DNA of 64,000 nt from Mesorhizobium sp. M7A.F.Ca.US.008.03.1.1 (GTDB taxonomy: Bacteria > Pseudomonadota > Alphaproteobacteria > Rhizobiales > Rhizobiaceae), in the NCBI RefSeq assembly GCF_003997495.1, contig NZ_RZRU01000029.1, positions 1 through 64,000 on the forward strand, given 5' to 3'. Below, piece by piece: positions 16,311-24,899 of the stretch. A program made the translations under genes and the position numbers. The stretch's first letter is position 1, and each line of letters starts with the position of its first letter. Below the pieces are notes generated by a model, which saw only the letters and a list, made by a program, of their open reading frames with translations, made no database searches and was not told the origin of the DNA.

Positions 16311-18515
16311 TCAGGCGCGTGGCACCGTTTCCATCGGGAAGATCATCACCGCGCCTTTCGGCCCGCTCTTGTCGGCAAGCCGCATCACCGAGCGGGTTGC
16401 CGGCGCCATACCGAGATCGGTCAGCATGTCGGAGAAGCCGGCGGAGCCCGTTCCGCGTGTCGCCGAGGCGACGCCGTCCTGCGCCAGGAAGCCCAGATCC
16501 TCCTTCTCGCTCTCCGGCGGCGCCTCGGTCAAAACCGCGATCATCCGTTCCATGCCGAAGCTGGTGTCGGTGAAGGCCAGCAGCCCCTCCTCGAGCGTGG
16601 CCTGCGGGGCGAGGCGTTCGGCAACGATATGGGTGATGGAATAGTCGCTGCCGACATAGAGCACATTGATATCGACCAGAAGGTCCGAGCTGTTCTTGGC
16701 CAGCACATGGACTTCGTCGCCCGGTGAGACGCGCGGCACGACCGAAGCCTGCAGCGGTTCGAGGCCGTCCTTGTCGCGACGTTTGACCTGGAACTGGACG
16801 TCGACGTCCTCGGGCTTGTAGTCGGAGGCCGCCGCCAGCCGCGAAAGCCCGGTGGCGCGGAAGATGGTGCGCAGGTTCCTGGCCGTTGCATCGACCAGCT
16901 TCTTGCGGTCATCCCTATGGACGATGATCAGCGGCGGCTTGCTGCCGTCCGTCAAGGTCACGTCGCCCGACGCCGGCAGGAACCACAGCGCCGGCTTGTC
17001 GGTCGCATCCTTGGCGGCGCCGGGAACAGCATTCTCGCGCATCACCGCAAAGCGGAGCTCGGCGCTTTTGCCGGGCTCGACCAGTTCGATGTTGAAGCCG
17101 GTCTCCCTGGCAGTGGCCAGTTCGTCGAGAACCGAATTGACGAGAGCGGTTTCCTTTTCAAGTCCCTTGGTGGCAGCCGGCCGCGCCGCGACGAGCTTGT
17201 AGTCGACGGCGATCTCCGCCACCCGCGCATAGGCATTGGCCGGGATGTCGGCCAGCTTCAGCGCCGGCTTCTTGTCGAACTCGACAGGCTTGACGCGGCT
17301 TTCCAGGTTCCTGGCCGACTGCACTTCCAGAAAGCCGACGGCGTCGGAAAGCGGCGACAGTGCTGAAGGCAGGATGGCGAGCTTGCTGCCGGGAGTGAGG
17401 CGATGCAGCAGCCCGGCGCCGATCGTCGCCTCGCCATCCTTGATGACGACGGGCCACTGCATGACCGCGTCGGTCTTGTCGGTGCCGAACACCCGGGCGT
17501 CCAGTTCGCCCTCGAACAGCGGTGTCGGCCGGGTGCGGCTGTCGGCCGAATATTGCTGCAGCACGGCCTGGCCAAGCTGGCGATAGGTGACGTTGGGATT
17601 CTCAGCCAGTTTCGACAGGATGGTGAAGGTGAACAGGCCGAACCGCGGTGCATCCGCCGTGCCCTTCGGCAGCGGCATTTCTGGTGTCGTCTCCACCGTC
17701 TGCGCGGCATAGAAGGCGACCAGCTTGCCCTTGGTGATCGGATCGCCACCGGTCGGGGTCAGGGTGAAGGCGGGCTTGCGCATGCCATTGTCGTCGACGC
17801 CGCGCGAGCCGGCGGCCGAGGCCACCTCGTCATAGGTCTTGATCGCGGCGGCCCGCTCGGCCTCGTTGCCGCCGACCAGGTCGGCGAACTCTACCTTGCG
17901 CTCCAGCTCGTCATCGACCTCGACGGCGCGCGTCGCGGTGCCGGAATGGCAGCAGTCGAACACGACCCAGACGAAGGCGCCCTTGTCGCGAATGGCGTCG
18001 AGTGCCGCGCCGATCTCGTTGTCGATCAGCGCATTGGGCACGCCGGCATCGCGGTTGATCCATTTTTCGATGTCGACGGGCAGGAAGATCTCGTCGAGCC
18101 CGTCGGTCTCGTCGCCCTTGACCATCTGCGGCTGCTGGGCGCCGTGACCGGACAGATGCAGATAAACGAAATCATCGCGCTGAACCTTGGCGGCAAGGTC
18201 GGCCAACGCGGCCTTGATGGCCGCATGGGTCGGCAGGCCACTGGCGCCGGGGACATCCTTGGCGAGCAGCGTGACGTTCTCCGGCGCGAACCGCACCGGA
18301 TCGGGCACGTTCTTCAGGAGATAGTCTCGGACGAGGGCTGCATCGTTCTTCGGCCCGACCAGCCAGTTCCTCTGCGGCAGGTTGGGATATTCGGTGCAGG
18401 CAACCAGCAGCGCATGGTAGGTGCGCGATGCGGCCATGGTCCGGAACGATACCATGCCGGCCATGGTCAACGCGGACGTGCCGACCAGCAGCGTCCGCCG
18501 CGTCAATTTGATCAT
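16311..18515 (-). CDS. exported caspase-family (C14, metacaspase-like) peptidase with C-terminal DUF4384-like domain
   Basis: A 734-residue protein. A twin-arginine-type signal (TRRTLLVG, residues 5-12, then a hydrophobic stretch to AASRTY) predicts folded export to the periplasm. The p20-like caspase domain spans about 32-330, with the catalytic dyad His124 (LHLSGHG) and Cys189 (VFDCCHSG). Residues 330-580 form a less defined domain. The segment from about 600 to 700 (SPGDEVHVLAKNSS; VLYVGSD) resembles DUF4384, often joined to bacterial caspases. The start at 18515 is chosen for the Tat signal and GGGGAAGC upstream; a longer frame exists but crosses the promoter. It heads a three-gene operon divergent from zur. 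Metacaspases cleave after Arg/Lys; the specificity of this one is inferred. Confidence 0.88.
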   Translation of the reverse strand: MIKLTRRTLLVGTSALTMAGMVSFRTMAASRTYHALLVACTEYPNLPQRNWLVGPKNDAALVRDYLLKNVPDPVRFAPENVTLLAKDVPGASGLPTHAAIKAALADLAAKVQRDDFVYLHLSGHGAQQPQMVKGDETDGLDEIFLPVDIEKWINRDAGVPNALIDNEIGAALDAIRDKGAFVWVVFDCCHSGTATRAVEVDDELERKVEFADLVGGNEAERAAAIKTYDEVASAAGSRGVDDNGMRKPAFTLTPTGGDPITKGKLVAFYAAQTVETTPEMPLPKGTADAPRFGLFTFTILSKLAENPNVTYRQLGQAVLQQYSADSRTRPTPLFEGELDARVFGTDKTDAVMQWPVVIKDGEATIGAGLLHRLTPGSKLAILPSALSPLSDAVGFLEVQSARNLESRVKPVEFDKKPALKLADIPANAYARVAEIAVDYKLVAARPAATKGLEKETALVNSVLDELATARETGFNIELVEPGKSAELRFAVMRENAVPGAAKDATDKPALWFLPASGDVTLTDGSKPPLIIVHRDDRKKLVDATARNLRTIFRATGLSRLAAASDYKPEDVDVQFQVKRRDKDGLEPLQASVVPRVSPGDEVHVLAKNSSDLLVDINVLYVGSDYSITHIVAERLAPQATLEEGLLAFTDTSFGMERMIAVLTEAPPESEKEDLGFLAQDGVASATRGTGSAGFSDMLTDLGMAPATRSVMRLADKSGPKGAVMIFPMETVPRA

Positions 18516-18759
18516 GATTGCTTCCCCAAGCCCGACCGAATTTCCAAGCGCGGCAATCCTCGCCGAAGATATTGTCAGTATTTTGAACGTCACATCGCAG
18601 AGCAATCTGCCTGTTGCCCCGCTCCGATCGATGTTCTCGACCGCCTTGCGGGCAGAATGCTGGAAACAGTAGCAAAAATGCCTGTTCGTCGCTATCTGGA
18701 TGGGACATGGATCGTTTGTGCGCGGCACAAGTGACGCAAGACGAGTTGGAAGCAGGATC

Positions 18760-19164
18760 ATGGCGGCAAGGGATGTGCTGACGAAGAACCAGTTGTGCGT
18801 GCTCGAGAAACTCGAGACCGCCAGCGGGCCGCTCAGTGCCTACACCTTGCTTGACCAGCTGCGCGAACGCGGTTTTCGTGCGCCTCTGCAGGTCTATCGA
18901 GCGCTCGACACGCTGGTGAAGTCAGGTTTCGTGCATCGGCTCGAAAGCATCAATTCCTTCGTCGCCTGCGCCGAGCCGCACGACCACAGCCATTCGATGA
19001 CCGCCTTCGCCATTTGCGACACATGCGGGCAGGTCACCGAAATGTCCGACCACGATGTCGGCCACCGGTTGGACGAATGGGTGCGCTCGACAGGCTTCGC
19101 CGCCAAGAAGGCGGTGATCGAGTTTCGCGGGACGTGTGCCAAGTGCCTGGCCGAAGCGGCTTGA
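18760..19164 (+). CDS. zur: Fur-family zinc uptake regulator
   Basis: A 134-residue metal-responsive repressor. The winged-helix part includes PLSAYTLLDQLRERG and QVYRALDTLVKSGFVHRLES, close to the Zur subgroup rather than Fur. The sensory part has HDHSHSMTAFAICDTCG and the terminal CAKC, the two CxxC pairs of the structural zinc site. The ATG at 18760 follows AGCAGGATC; an earlier in-frame ATG at 18700 adds an unrelated leader. With Zn(II) it should repress zinc uptake genes (znuABC-type), which are not in this window. It is divergent from the caspase operon (244 bp gap), with no zur box obvious there. Confidence 0.9.
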   Translation: MAARDVLTKNQLCVLEKLETASGPLSAYTLLDQLRERGFRAPLQVYRALDTLVKSGFVHRLESINSFVACAEPHDHSHSMTAFAICDTCGQVTEMSDHDVGHRLDEWVRSTGFAAKKAVIEFRGTCAKCLAEAA

Positions 19165-19178
19165 GGCCCCGTTCCATT

Positions 19179-19235
19179 CGTCATCGACGGGCGGAGCAAG
19201 GAGCGCAGCGACGCGGCGCAGACCCGAGGATGACG
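19179..19235. repeat. imperfect inverted repeat between convergent zur and polA
   Basis: The ends CGTCATC and GATGACG are inverted and enclose a G/C-rich core (GGAGCGCAGCGACGCGGCGC). It lies between converging genes and may act as a transcript boundary. No U-tract is present. Confidence 0.4.
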
Positions 19236-19243
19236 ACGATCGG

Positions 19244-22195
19244 CTAATGCGCCTCGTCCCAGTTGTTGGCGGCGCGCGCATCGACATGCAGCGGCACCGA
19301 CATCGATACCGCAGGCATCGCCGCGTTTTCCATGACGTGACGCACGACCGGGATCGTTGCCTCGACTTCCGCCTCGACGGTCTCGAAGATAAGTTCGTCA
19401 TGCACCTGCAACAGCATGCGTGCCGAAAGCCCTGCTTTTTCCAGCGCCTCCTCCATGCGGATCATGGCGCGGCGGATGATGTCGGCGGCGGTGCCTTGCA
19501 GGCGCGCGTTGATCGAGGCGCGCTCGTTGAACGCGCGGAGCGAGGGATTGGACGATCTTATATCGGGATAATGGATGCGGCGGCCGAAGATCGTTTCGAC
19601 GAAGCCATGCTCGCGGGCATAGGCCTTGGTCTCCTCGATATAGTCTCGGATGCCGGGGAAGCGCTCGAAGTATTTCTTGATGTAGTTGCCGGCCTCCTCG
19701 CGCGGGATCGACAGCTGGTTGGCGAGGCCGAAGGCCGAGATGCCGTAGATGATGCCGAAATTGATCGCCTTGGCGCGGCGGCGGACTTCCGAAGGCATGC
19801 CTTCGACCGGTACGTTGAACATCTCCGACGCGGTGATGGCGTGGATGTCGGCGCCGTCGGCGAAAGCCTGCCGCAATTGCGGGATCTCGGCGACATGGGC
19901 GAGCACCCGCAGCTCGATCTGGCTGTAATCGGCCGAGACCAGCCGATGGCTCTTGTCGGTGATGAAGGCGGTCCTGATCTTGCGGCCTTCGGCGGTGCGC
20001 ACCGGGATGTTCTGCAGGTTCGGATCGGAGGATGACAGGCGTCCCGTCGTCGTCGCCGCCAGCGCATAGGACGTGTGGACGCGTTTGGTGTCGGGGTGGA
20101 TGAAGCCCGGCAGCGCATCGGTATAGGTCGATTTCAGCTTGGTCAGCTGTCGCCAGTCGACGATCTTGCGCGGCAGTTCGTGGCCTTCGGCGGCGAGATC
20201 TTCGAGAAGCTGCGCCGAGGTCGACCACTGGCCGGTCTTGGTCTTCGAACCGCCGGGCAGGCCCATGCGCCCGAACAGGATGTCGCCGAGCTGCTTTGGC
20301 GAACCGATGTTGATGCGTTCGCCGATGAGTTGGTAGATTTCCTCTTCGAGGCGAGCGGCGCCCTGCGCCAGTTCGCCGGAGAGCCGCGACAGGATCTGCC
20401 GGTCGACCGAGATGCCGCGCTGTTCCATGCGCGCCAGCACCGGCACCAACGGCCGTTCCAGCCGCTCATAGACCGACACCAGGCCCTTGGCGGCAAGCCG
20501 CGGTTTCAGCACCAGCCAGAGCCGCAGCGCCATATCGGCGTCTTCGGCGGCATGAGCGGTCGCCTTGTCGATGTCGACCTGATCGAAACCGACGGAGCTT
20601 TTGCCGGAGCCGGTGACGTCCTTGAGCAGGAGAGGGGTATGACCCAGCCATTTCTCGGCCAGCGAGTCCAGGCCGTGACCATGAGGAGTGCCGGCATCGA
20701 GCACGTAGGAGATCAGCATGGTGTCGTCGAACGGTGCGACATCGATGCCGTAGCGGCTCATGATGACAAGATCGTATTTCAGATTCTGCGCCACCTTGAG
20801 AACCGATCTGTCTTCGAGCAGCGGTTTCAGCACCGCCAGCGCCTCGCGCAGCGGGATCTGGTTTTCGAGCATACCGCCGCCGAGCAGGTCGCCATTGCCG
20901 CTCATGTGGGCAAAGGGAATGTAGGCGGCGCGCCCGGGCGCCGTGGCTATGGCCATGCCGATCAATTCGGCCTGCATCGGGTCGGCGGATGTCGCCCTGA
21001 CATCGAAGGCGGTGATGCCAGCTCCCATTGCCTCGGCGACCCAGGCTTTCAGGGCCGAGATATCGCGGATGCAGTGATAGGCCGAAATGTCGATCTTGCC
21101 GGTGGCCGCGCGCTCCAGCCTTAGTGCCGCGAGCAGGGAAGGGGTGTCGCCCTGTTTTGACGTCTCCGCCGTCCCGCCGTCTTCGTCCGGTTCAGTGCCG
21201 GACGCGTTTCGGGCAACCGGCGGCAACCCGGCGCCAACATCGGGGCCATGGGCATGATCGGCGCGTTCGACGGTGACCGCGACCGCCTGGACGTTGCCGG
21301 CCTCGGTGCTGGTCGCTTCCGCGACGCGACGGGTCAGCGAGGTGAACTCCATCGTCTTGAGGAAACCGATCAGCTTCGGGCCGTCCGGCGCGTGCAACAC
21401 GAAGTCGTCCAGTCCCTCGGCGACCGGCACATCGTTCATCAGCGTCACCAGCTGGCGCGAAATGCGCGCCTTGTCGGCGTTGGCGATGATGGATTCGCGC
21501 CTCTTGTCCTGCTTGATCTCGCCGGCGCGGGCCAGCAGCGTGTCGAGGTCGCCGAACTGTTCGAGCAGTTGCGCCGCCGTCTTCGGCCCTATGCCGGGCA
21601 CACCAGGTACATTGTCGACCGAATCGCCGGTCAGCGCCTGCAGGTCGACCATCTTTTCCGGCGGCACGCCCCATTTCTCGATCACCTCCGGAATACCGAT
21701 CTGGCGGTCCTTCATGGGGTCGTACATGGCGACGGTATCGCCGACCAACTGCATCAGGTCCTTGTCGGAGGAGATGATGGTGGTATCGCCGCCGGCTTCG
21801 CAGGCCAGCCTGGCATAGGTGGCGATCAGATCGTCAGCCTCGTAGCCTTCGATCTCGATGCAGGGCAGGTTGAATGCCCTGGTCGCCTGGCGGATCAGGC
21901 CGAATTGCGGGATCAAATCTTCCGGCGGGGCCGAGCGGTTGGCCTTGTATTCGGGGTAGAGGTCGTTGCGGAAGGTTTTCGACGAATAGTCGAAAATCAC
22001 GGCGAAATGCGTCGGCACAATGCCTACATCCGTGTTGCGGGCGTCGAGCATCAGCTTCCACAGCATGTTGCAGAAGCCGGAAACGGCGCCCACCGGCAGG
22101 CCGTCGGATTTGCGGGTCAGCGGCGGCAGCGCGTGATAGGCACGGAAGATGTAGCCGGAGCCGTCGACAAGGAAGAGATGATCGCCTTTTTTCAT
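19244..22195 (-). CDS. polA: DNA polymerase I
   Basis: A 983-residue repair and Okazaki-fragment-processing polymerase. The 5'-3' exonuclease domain (1-290) has FLVDGSGYIFRAYH, the EADD cluster near 119-122 and the helix-hairpin-helix GVPGIGPKTAAQLL. A variable linker (about 295-365) follows, then the 3'-5' exonuclease-like domain (370-570) and the polymerase (580-983) with DYSQIELRVLAH (755-766), the O-helix RRAKAINFGIIYG and QVHDELIFE. The proofreading domain is altered: motif I reads FDVR (398-400 D-V-R) where active enzymes have DxE, and motif III has His548 in place of the usual Tyr, though NLKYD and Asp552 remain. The start MKKGDHLF at 22195 is preferred over an 18-residue upstream extension. 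Confidence 0.95.
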   Translation of the reverse strand: MKKGDHLFLVDGSGYIFRAYHALPPLTRKSDGLPVGAVSGFCNMLWKLMLDARNTDVGIVPTHFAVIFDYSSKTFRNDLYPEYKANRSAPPEDLIPQFGLIRQATRAFNLPCIEIEGYEADDLIATYARLACEAGGDTTIISSDKDLMQLVGDTVAMYDPMKDRQIGIPEVIEKWGVPPEKMVDLQALTGDSVDNVPGVPGIGPKTAAQLLEQFGDLDTLLARAGEIKQDKRRESIIANADKARISRQLVTLMNDVPVAEGLDDFVLHAPDGPKLIGFLKTMEFTSLTRRVAEATSTEAGNVQAVAVTVERADHAHGPDVGAGLPPVARNASGTEPDEDGGTAETSKQGDTPSLLAALRLERAATGKIDISAYHCIRDISALKAWVAEAMGAGITAFDVRATSADPMQAELIGMAIATAPGRAAYIPFAHMSGNGDLLGGGMLENQIPLREALAVLKPLLEDRSVLKVAQNLKYDLVIMSRYGIDVAPFDDTMLISYVLDAGTPHGHGLDSLAEKWLGHTPLLLKDVTGSGKSSVGFDQVDIDKATAHAAEDADMALRLWLVLKPRLAAKGLVSVYERLERPLVPVLARMEQRGISVDRQILSRLSGELAQGAARLEEEIYQLIGERINIGSPKQLGDILFGRMGLPGGSKTKTGQWSTSAQLLEDLAAEGHELPRKIVDWRQLTKLKSTYTDALPGFIHPDTKRVHTSYALAATTTGRLSSSDPNLQNIPVRTAEGRKIRTAFITDKSHRLVSADYSQIELRVLAHVAEIPQLRQAFADGADIHAITASEMFNVPVEGMPSEVRRRAKAINFGIIYGISAFGLANQLSIPREEAGNYIKKYFERFPGIRDYIEETKAYAREHGFVETIFGRRIHYPDIRSSNPSLRAFNERASINARLQGTAADIIRRAMIRMEEALEKAGLSARMLLQVHDELIFETVEAEVEATIPVVRHVMENAAMPAVSMSVPLHVDARAANNWDEAH

Positions 22196-22327
22196 GCCGG
22201 CAGGGATAGCGCGGCGCGGCGGCTTGGTCCATGCCAAAGGCAACCTCAACGATCGGTTCCGGCAACACCCTGACAGATCGCCGTCACCCTGCTCACGCCC
22301 ATGTTACAAAACTGTAATTTTCGTGCC
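22196..22327. other. polA upstream region
   Basis: This is the first part of the 522-bp gap between divergent polA and the M20 peptidase gene, and it should carry the leftward polA promoter. A/T-rich ACAAAACTGTAATTTTC at about 22304-22321 is the likeliest place. The rest of the gap holds an sRNA-like unit (22328-22509) and a palindromic repeat (22544-22647). Confidence 0.4.
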
Positions 22328-22356
22328 CTTGAATCGCCACGTTCACAGACCCAAAT
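22328..22356 (+). promoter_or_regulatory. candidate sigma-32 (RpoH)-type promoter of the predicted sRNA
   Basis: CTTGAA (22328-22333), a 17-bp spacer and CCAAAT (22351-22356). The -35 hexamer and spacing are the same as in the hsp20 promoter (CTTGAA-N17-CCATAT, 62123-62151) and similar to that before grpE (CTTGAT-N17-CGATAT). The -10 differs from the hsp20 one at one position. Confidence 0.45.
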
Positions 22357-22362
22357 ACATGC

Positions 22363-22509
22363 CATCGGCAGTTTTCGCCGAGTCCGGAGCAAGGCCCGTC
22401 CCCCGCCTATCCCGGACACCTGCGGCAGCCTATCCCCCCTCTCCGGGCTGCCGCATCGTTTCGAGTAGAAGGCCGCCGTGGTTCCCCCTCCACCACGGCG
22501 GTCTTTTTT
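22363..22509 (+). ncRNA. predicted trans-acting sRNA with three C-rich hairpin loops
   Basis: About 147 nt of non-coding sequence ends in a strong intrinsic terminator on the + strand, although no + strand gene precedes it (polA runs leftward from 22195). Three hairpins can be drawn. First, GTCCGG/CCGGAC (22382-22417) with a loop containing CCCGTCCCCCGCC. Second, GCGGCAGCC/GGCTGCCGC (22422-22454) with loop TATCCCCCCTCTCCG. Third, CCGCCGTGG/CCACGGCGG (22473-22501) with loop TTCCCCCTCCA and six Ts. Exposed C-rich loops that can pair with Shine-Dalgarno sequences are the hallmark of alphaproteobacterial CCUCC-type sRNAs. The 5' end is inferred from the promoter-like sequence at 22328-22356. No known sRNA name is assigned. 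Confidence 0.55.
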
Positions 22510-22543
22510 ACCTCAGACAGACGTTTGCAGCCCGTGGTCCACT

Positions 22544-22647
22544 AGAGCGTCGTGCGTCCTATCGGACGCACAAAGGACGCTCTAAGACTTTGAATCTGCT
22601 GCATCGTGCTTTTCGGAAAATCAAATTGGATTTTCCGGCCAATGCAG
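22544..22647. repeat. palindromic intergenic repeat, family B copy 1
   Basis: A nested cruciform (AGAGCGTC..GTGCGTCC/GGACGCAC..GACGCTCT) is followed by a second inverted repeat (CTGCTGCATCGTGC..; GGAAAATC/GATTTTCC; closing AATGCAG). The second half recurs at 61569-61619. It looks like a multicopy rhizobial intergenic element. Confidence 0.7.
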
Positions 22648-22717
22648 TGATCGCGGGCTTTTCGTTTTCCTGTCCTGCCTTTACGGTTCCGGTTCTGAAT
22701 CGAAAGGCTTCAAAAAA

Positions 22718-24103
22718 ATGTCCGCAGTTTCCCCCGTCCTCGACCGCCTCGACAAGAACCTCGACCAGAGCCTCGAACGCCTTTTCGGCCTGCTCAGGAT
22801 CAAGTCGATTTCCACCGATCCGGCCTATGCCGCCGACTGCCGCAAGGCGGCGGAATGGCTGGTGGCCGAACTCAAGCTGATCGGCTTCGACGCCAGCGTT
22901 CGCGACACGCCCGGACACCCGATGGTGGTTGCGCACCATGACGGCCCGGCTGATACACCGCATGTGCTGTTTTACGGCCATTATGACGTGCAGCCCGTCG
23001 ACCCGATCGATTTGTGGGAAAGCGATCCGTTCGCGCCAGGGGTCAAGGAGGTCGGGCCGGACCACAAGGTGATCACCGGCCGTGGTTCGGCCGACGACAA
23101 GGGCCAGTTGATGACCTTCGTCGAGGCTTGCCGCGCCTGGAAACAGGTGCATGGCAATCTGCCCTGCCGCGTCACCATCCTGTTCGAGGGCGAGGAGGAA
23201 TCCGGCTCGCCGTCGTTGAAGCCGTTCCTCGAAGCCAATGCCGACGAGCTCAAGGCCGATTTCGCGCTGGTCTGCGATACCGGCATGTGGGACCGCGACA
23301 CGCCGTCGATCTGCGTCGGGCTGCGCGGGCTGGTCGGTGAGGAGATCACGGTGAAGGCCGCCGACCGCGACCTGCATTCCGGCCTCTATGGCGGTGCCGC
23401 CGCCAACCCGATCCGCATCCTGGTCAAGGTCTTGGCCGATATCCACGACAAGGACGGCCATATCACCATTCCCGGCTTCTATGACGGGGTCGAGGAAACG
23501 CCGTCGCAGATCCTGAAATCATGGGAGACGCTTGGCGAGACGGCCGAGACGTTCCTGGGACCGGTCGGCCTGTCGATCCCATCGGGCGAAAAGGGCCGCT
23601 CGGTGCTGGAATTGACCTGGGCGCGGCCGACGGCCGAGTTCAACGGCATCATCGGCGGCTACACCGGCAAGGGCTTCAAGACGGTGATCGCGGCGGAAGC
23701 CTCGGCAAAAGTCTCCTTCCGCCTCGTGCACAAGCAGGATCCAAAGAAAATCCGCGCCGCGTTCCAGAAGTTCGTCCAGGAGCGCATTCCGGCCGACTGT
23801 TCGGTCGAATTCCATCCGCATGGCGGCTCGCCGGCAATCCAGCTTTCCTACGACTCGCCCTTCCTGGCCAAGGCCAAGGACGCGCTGTCCGACGAATGGC
23901 CGAAGCCGGCGGTGACGACGGGCAGTGGCGGGTCGATTCCGGTGGTCGGCGATTTCCAGACCTATCTCGGCATGGAATCGCTGCTGGTCGGGTTCGGCCT
24001 CGACGACGATCGCATTCACTCGCCCAATGAGAAATACGAGCTCAGCTCCTTCCACAAGGGCCAGCGCTCCTGGGCGCGGATTCTCGATGCCTTGACGCGC
24101 TGA
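22718..24103 (+). CDS. M20/M25/M40 family metallo-dipeptidase
   Basis: A 461-residue cytosolic di-zinc peptidase of the ArgE/DapE/carnosinase group. Metal ligands are visible: His in FYGHYDVQP (about 88), the bridging Asp in GRGSADDKGQ, the catalytic Glu and ligand in FEGEEESGSPS, Asp in CDTGMW, and the terminal His in RIHSPNEKYE. The lid/dimerisation domain lies at about 200-330. It hydrolyses dipeptides or N-acyl amino acids; the substrate is not determined. The ribosome site is weak (AAAGGCTTCAAAAAA). It stands alone downstream of a palindromic repeat. Confidence 0.88.
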   Translation: MSAVSPVLDRLDKNLDQSLERLFGLLRIKSISTDPAYAADCRKAAEWLVAELKLIGFDASVRDTPGHPMVVAHHDGPADTPHVLFYGHYDVQPVDPIDLWESDPFAPGVKEVGPDHKVITGRGSADDKGQLMTFVEACRAWKQVHGNLPCRVTILFEGEEESGSPSLKPFLEANADELKADFALVCDTGMWDRDTPSICVGLRGLVGEEITVKAADRDLHSGLYGGAAANPIRILVKVLADIHDKDGHITIPGFYDGVEETPSQILKSWETLGETAETFLGPVGLSIPSGEKGRSVLELTWARPTAEFNGIIGGYTGKGFKTVIAAEASAKVSFRLVHKQDPKKIRAAFQKFVQERIPADCSVEFHPHGGSPAIQLSYDSPFLAKAKDALSDEWPKPAVTTGSGGSIPVVGDFQTYLGMESLLVGFGLDDDRIHSPNEKYELSSFHKGQRSWARILDALTR

Positions 24104-24227
24104 GCGGCGGGGACCACTGTTTTCCTGTTGATTTTTCAGCGGATCGCGGCGAGGACGGGCCAGAAGACAAGCGCTGCAGCGTCCCTTGTGGGTCAGGGGG
24201 CAATGTAGGGCTCGACCGGAGAAGACA

Positions 24228-24848
24228 ATGGCCGATATCCGTTTCCATAAAAACGACCTGCCCGACCTCTCGCACTATAATGTCGGGGCAGTGGCCATCG
24301 ACACCGAGACGCTCGGGCTGAACCCGCATCGCGACCGGCTGTGCGTGGTGCAGATTTCGCCTGGTGACGGCAGCGCCGATGTCATCCAGATCGCGCCCGG
24401 CCAGAAGAAGGCGCCGAACCTCGTCAGCCTGCTGAGGAACCGTGGCATAACCAAGCTGTTCCACTACGGCCGCTTCGACCTTGCCGTTCTCTACAATGCG
24501 TTCGGCGTGATGCCGGAGCCGGTGTTCTGCACCAAGATCGCCTCGCGGCTGACCCGCACCTATACCGACCGCCACGGGCTGAAGGACATCTGTTTCGAGC
24601 TTCTCGGCGTCGGCCTGTCCAAGGCACAGCAATCGTCGGACTGGGCGGCCGAGACGCTGTCGCCCGAACAGCTCGAATATGCCGCTTCCGACGTGCTCTA
24701 TCTGCACCGGTTGCGCGATGTGCTGGCCGGGCGGCTGGCGCGCGACGGGCGGACCAAGGAGGCCGATGCCTGCTTCCGCTTCCTGCCGACGCGTGCCAAA
24801 CTCGATCTGATGGGCTGGGACGAAGAGGATATCTTCGCCCATAGCTGA
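24228..24848 (+). CDS. rnd: ribonuclease D-type 3'-5' exonuclease (short form)
   Basis: A 206-residue DEDDy exonuclease. Motif ExoI is AIDTETLGL, ExoII HYGRFDLAVLY and ExoIII YAASDVLYLHRL, with the catalytic Tyr preceding the Asp. It lacks the two HRDC domains of the E. coli enzyme (375 residues), and such single-domain versions are usual in Rhizobiales. It should trim 3' ends of tRNA precursors or other structured RNAs. The ATG at 24228 follows CGGAGAAG; an in-frame ATG at 24186 lies in non-conserved leader sequence. Confidence 0.87.
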   Translation: MADIRFHKNDLPDLSHYNVGAVAIDTETLGLNPHRDRLCVVQISPGDGSADVIQIAPGQKKAPNLVSLLRNRGITKLFHYGRFDLAVLYNAFGVMPEPVFCTKIASRLTRTYTDRHGLKDICFELLGVGLSKAQQSSDWAAETLSPEQLEYAASDVLYLHRLRDVLAGRLARDGRTKEADACFRFLPTRAKLDLMGWDEEDIFAHS

Positions 24849-24899
24849 CGGCCGTCGCGGCGATCTGTCGGCTCAGTTTGGCGGTTCAAAGGGGATGAC

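Noticed and set aside
22471..22509. Terminator of polA
   Set aside because: polA is transcribed leftward away from this site, so the + strand terminator cannot belong to it.
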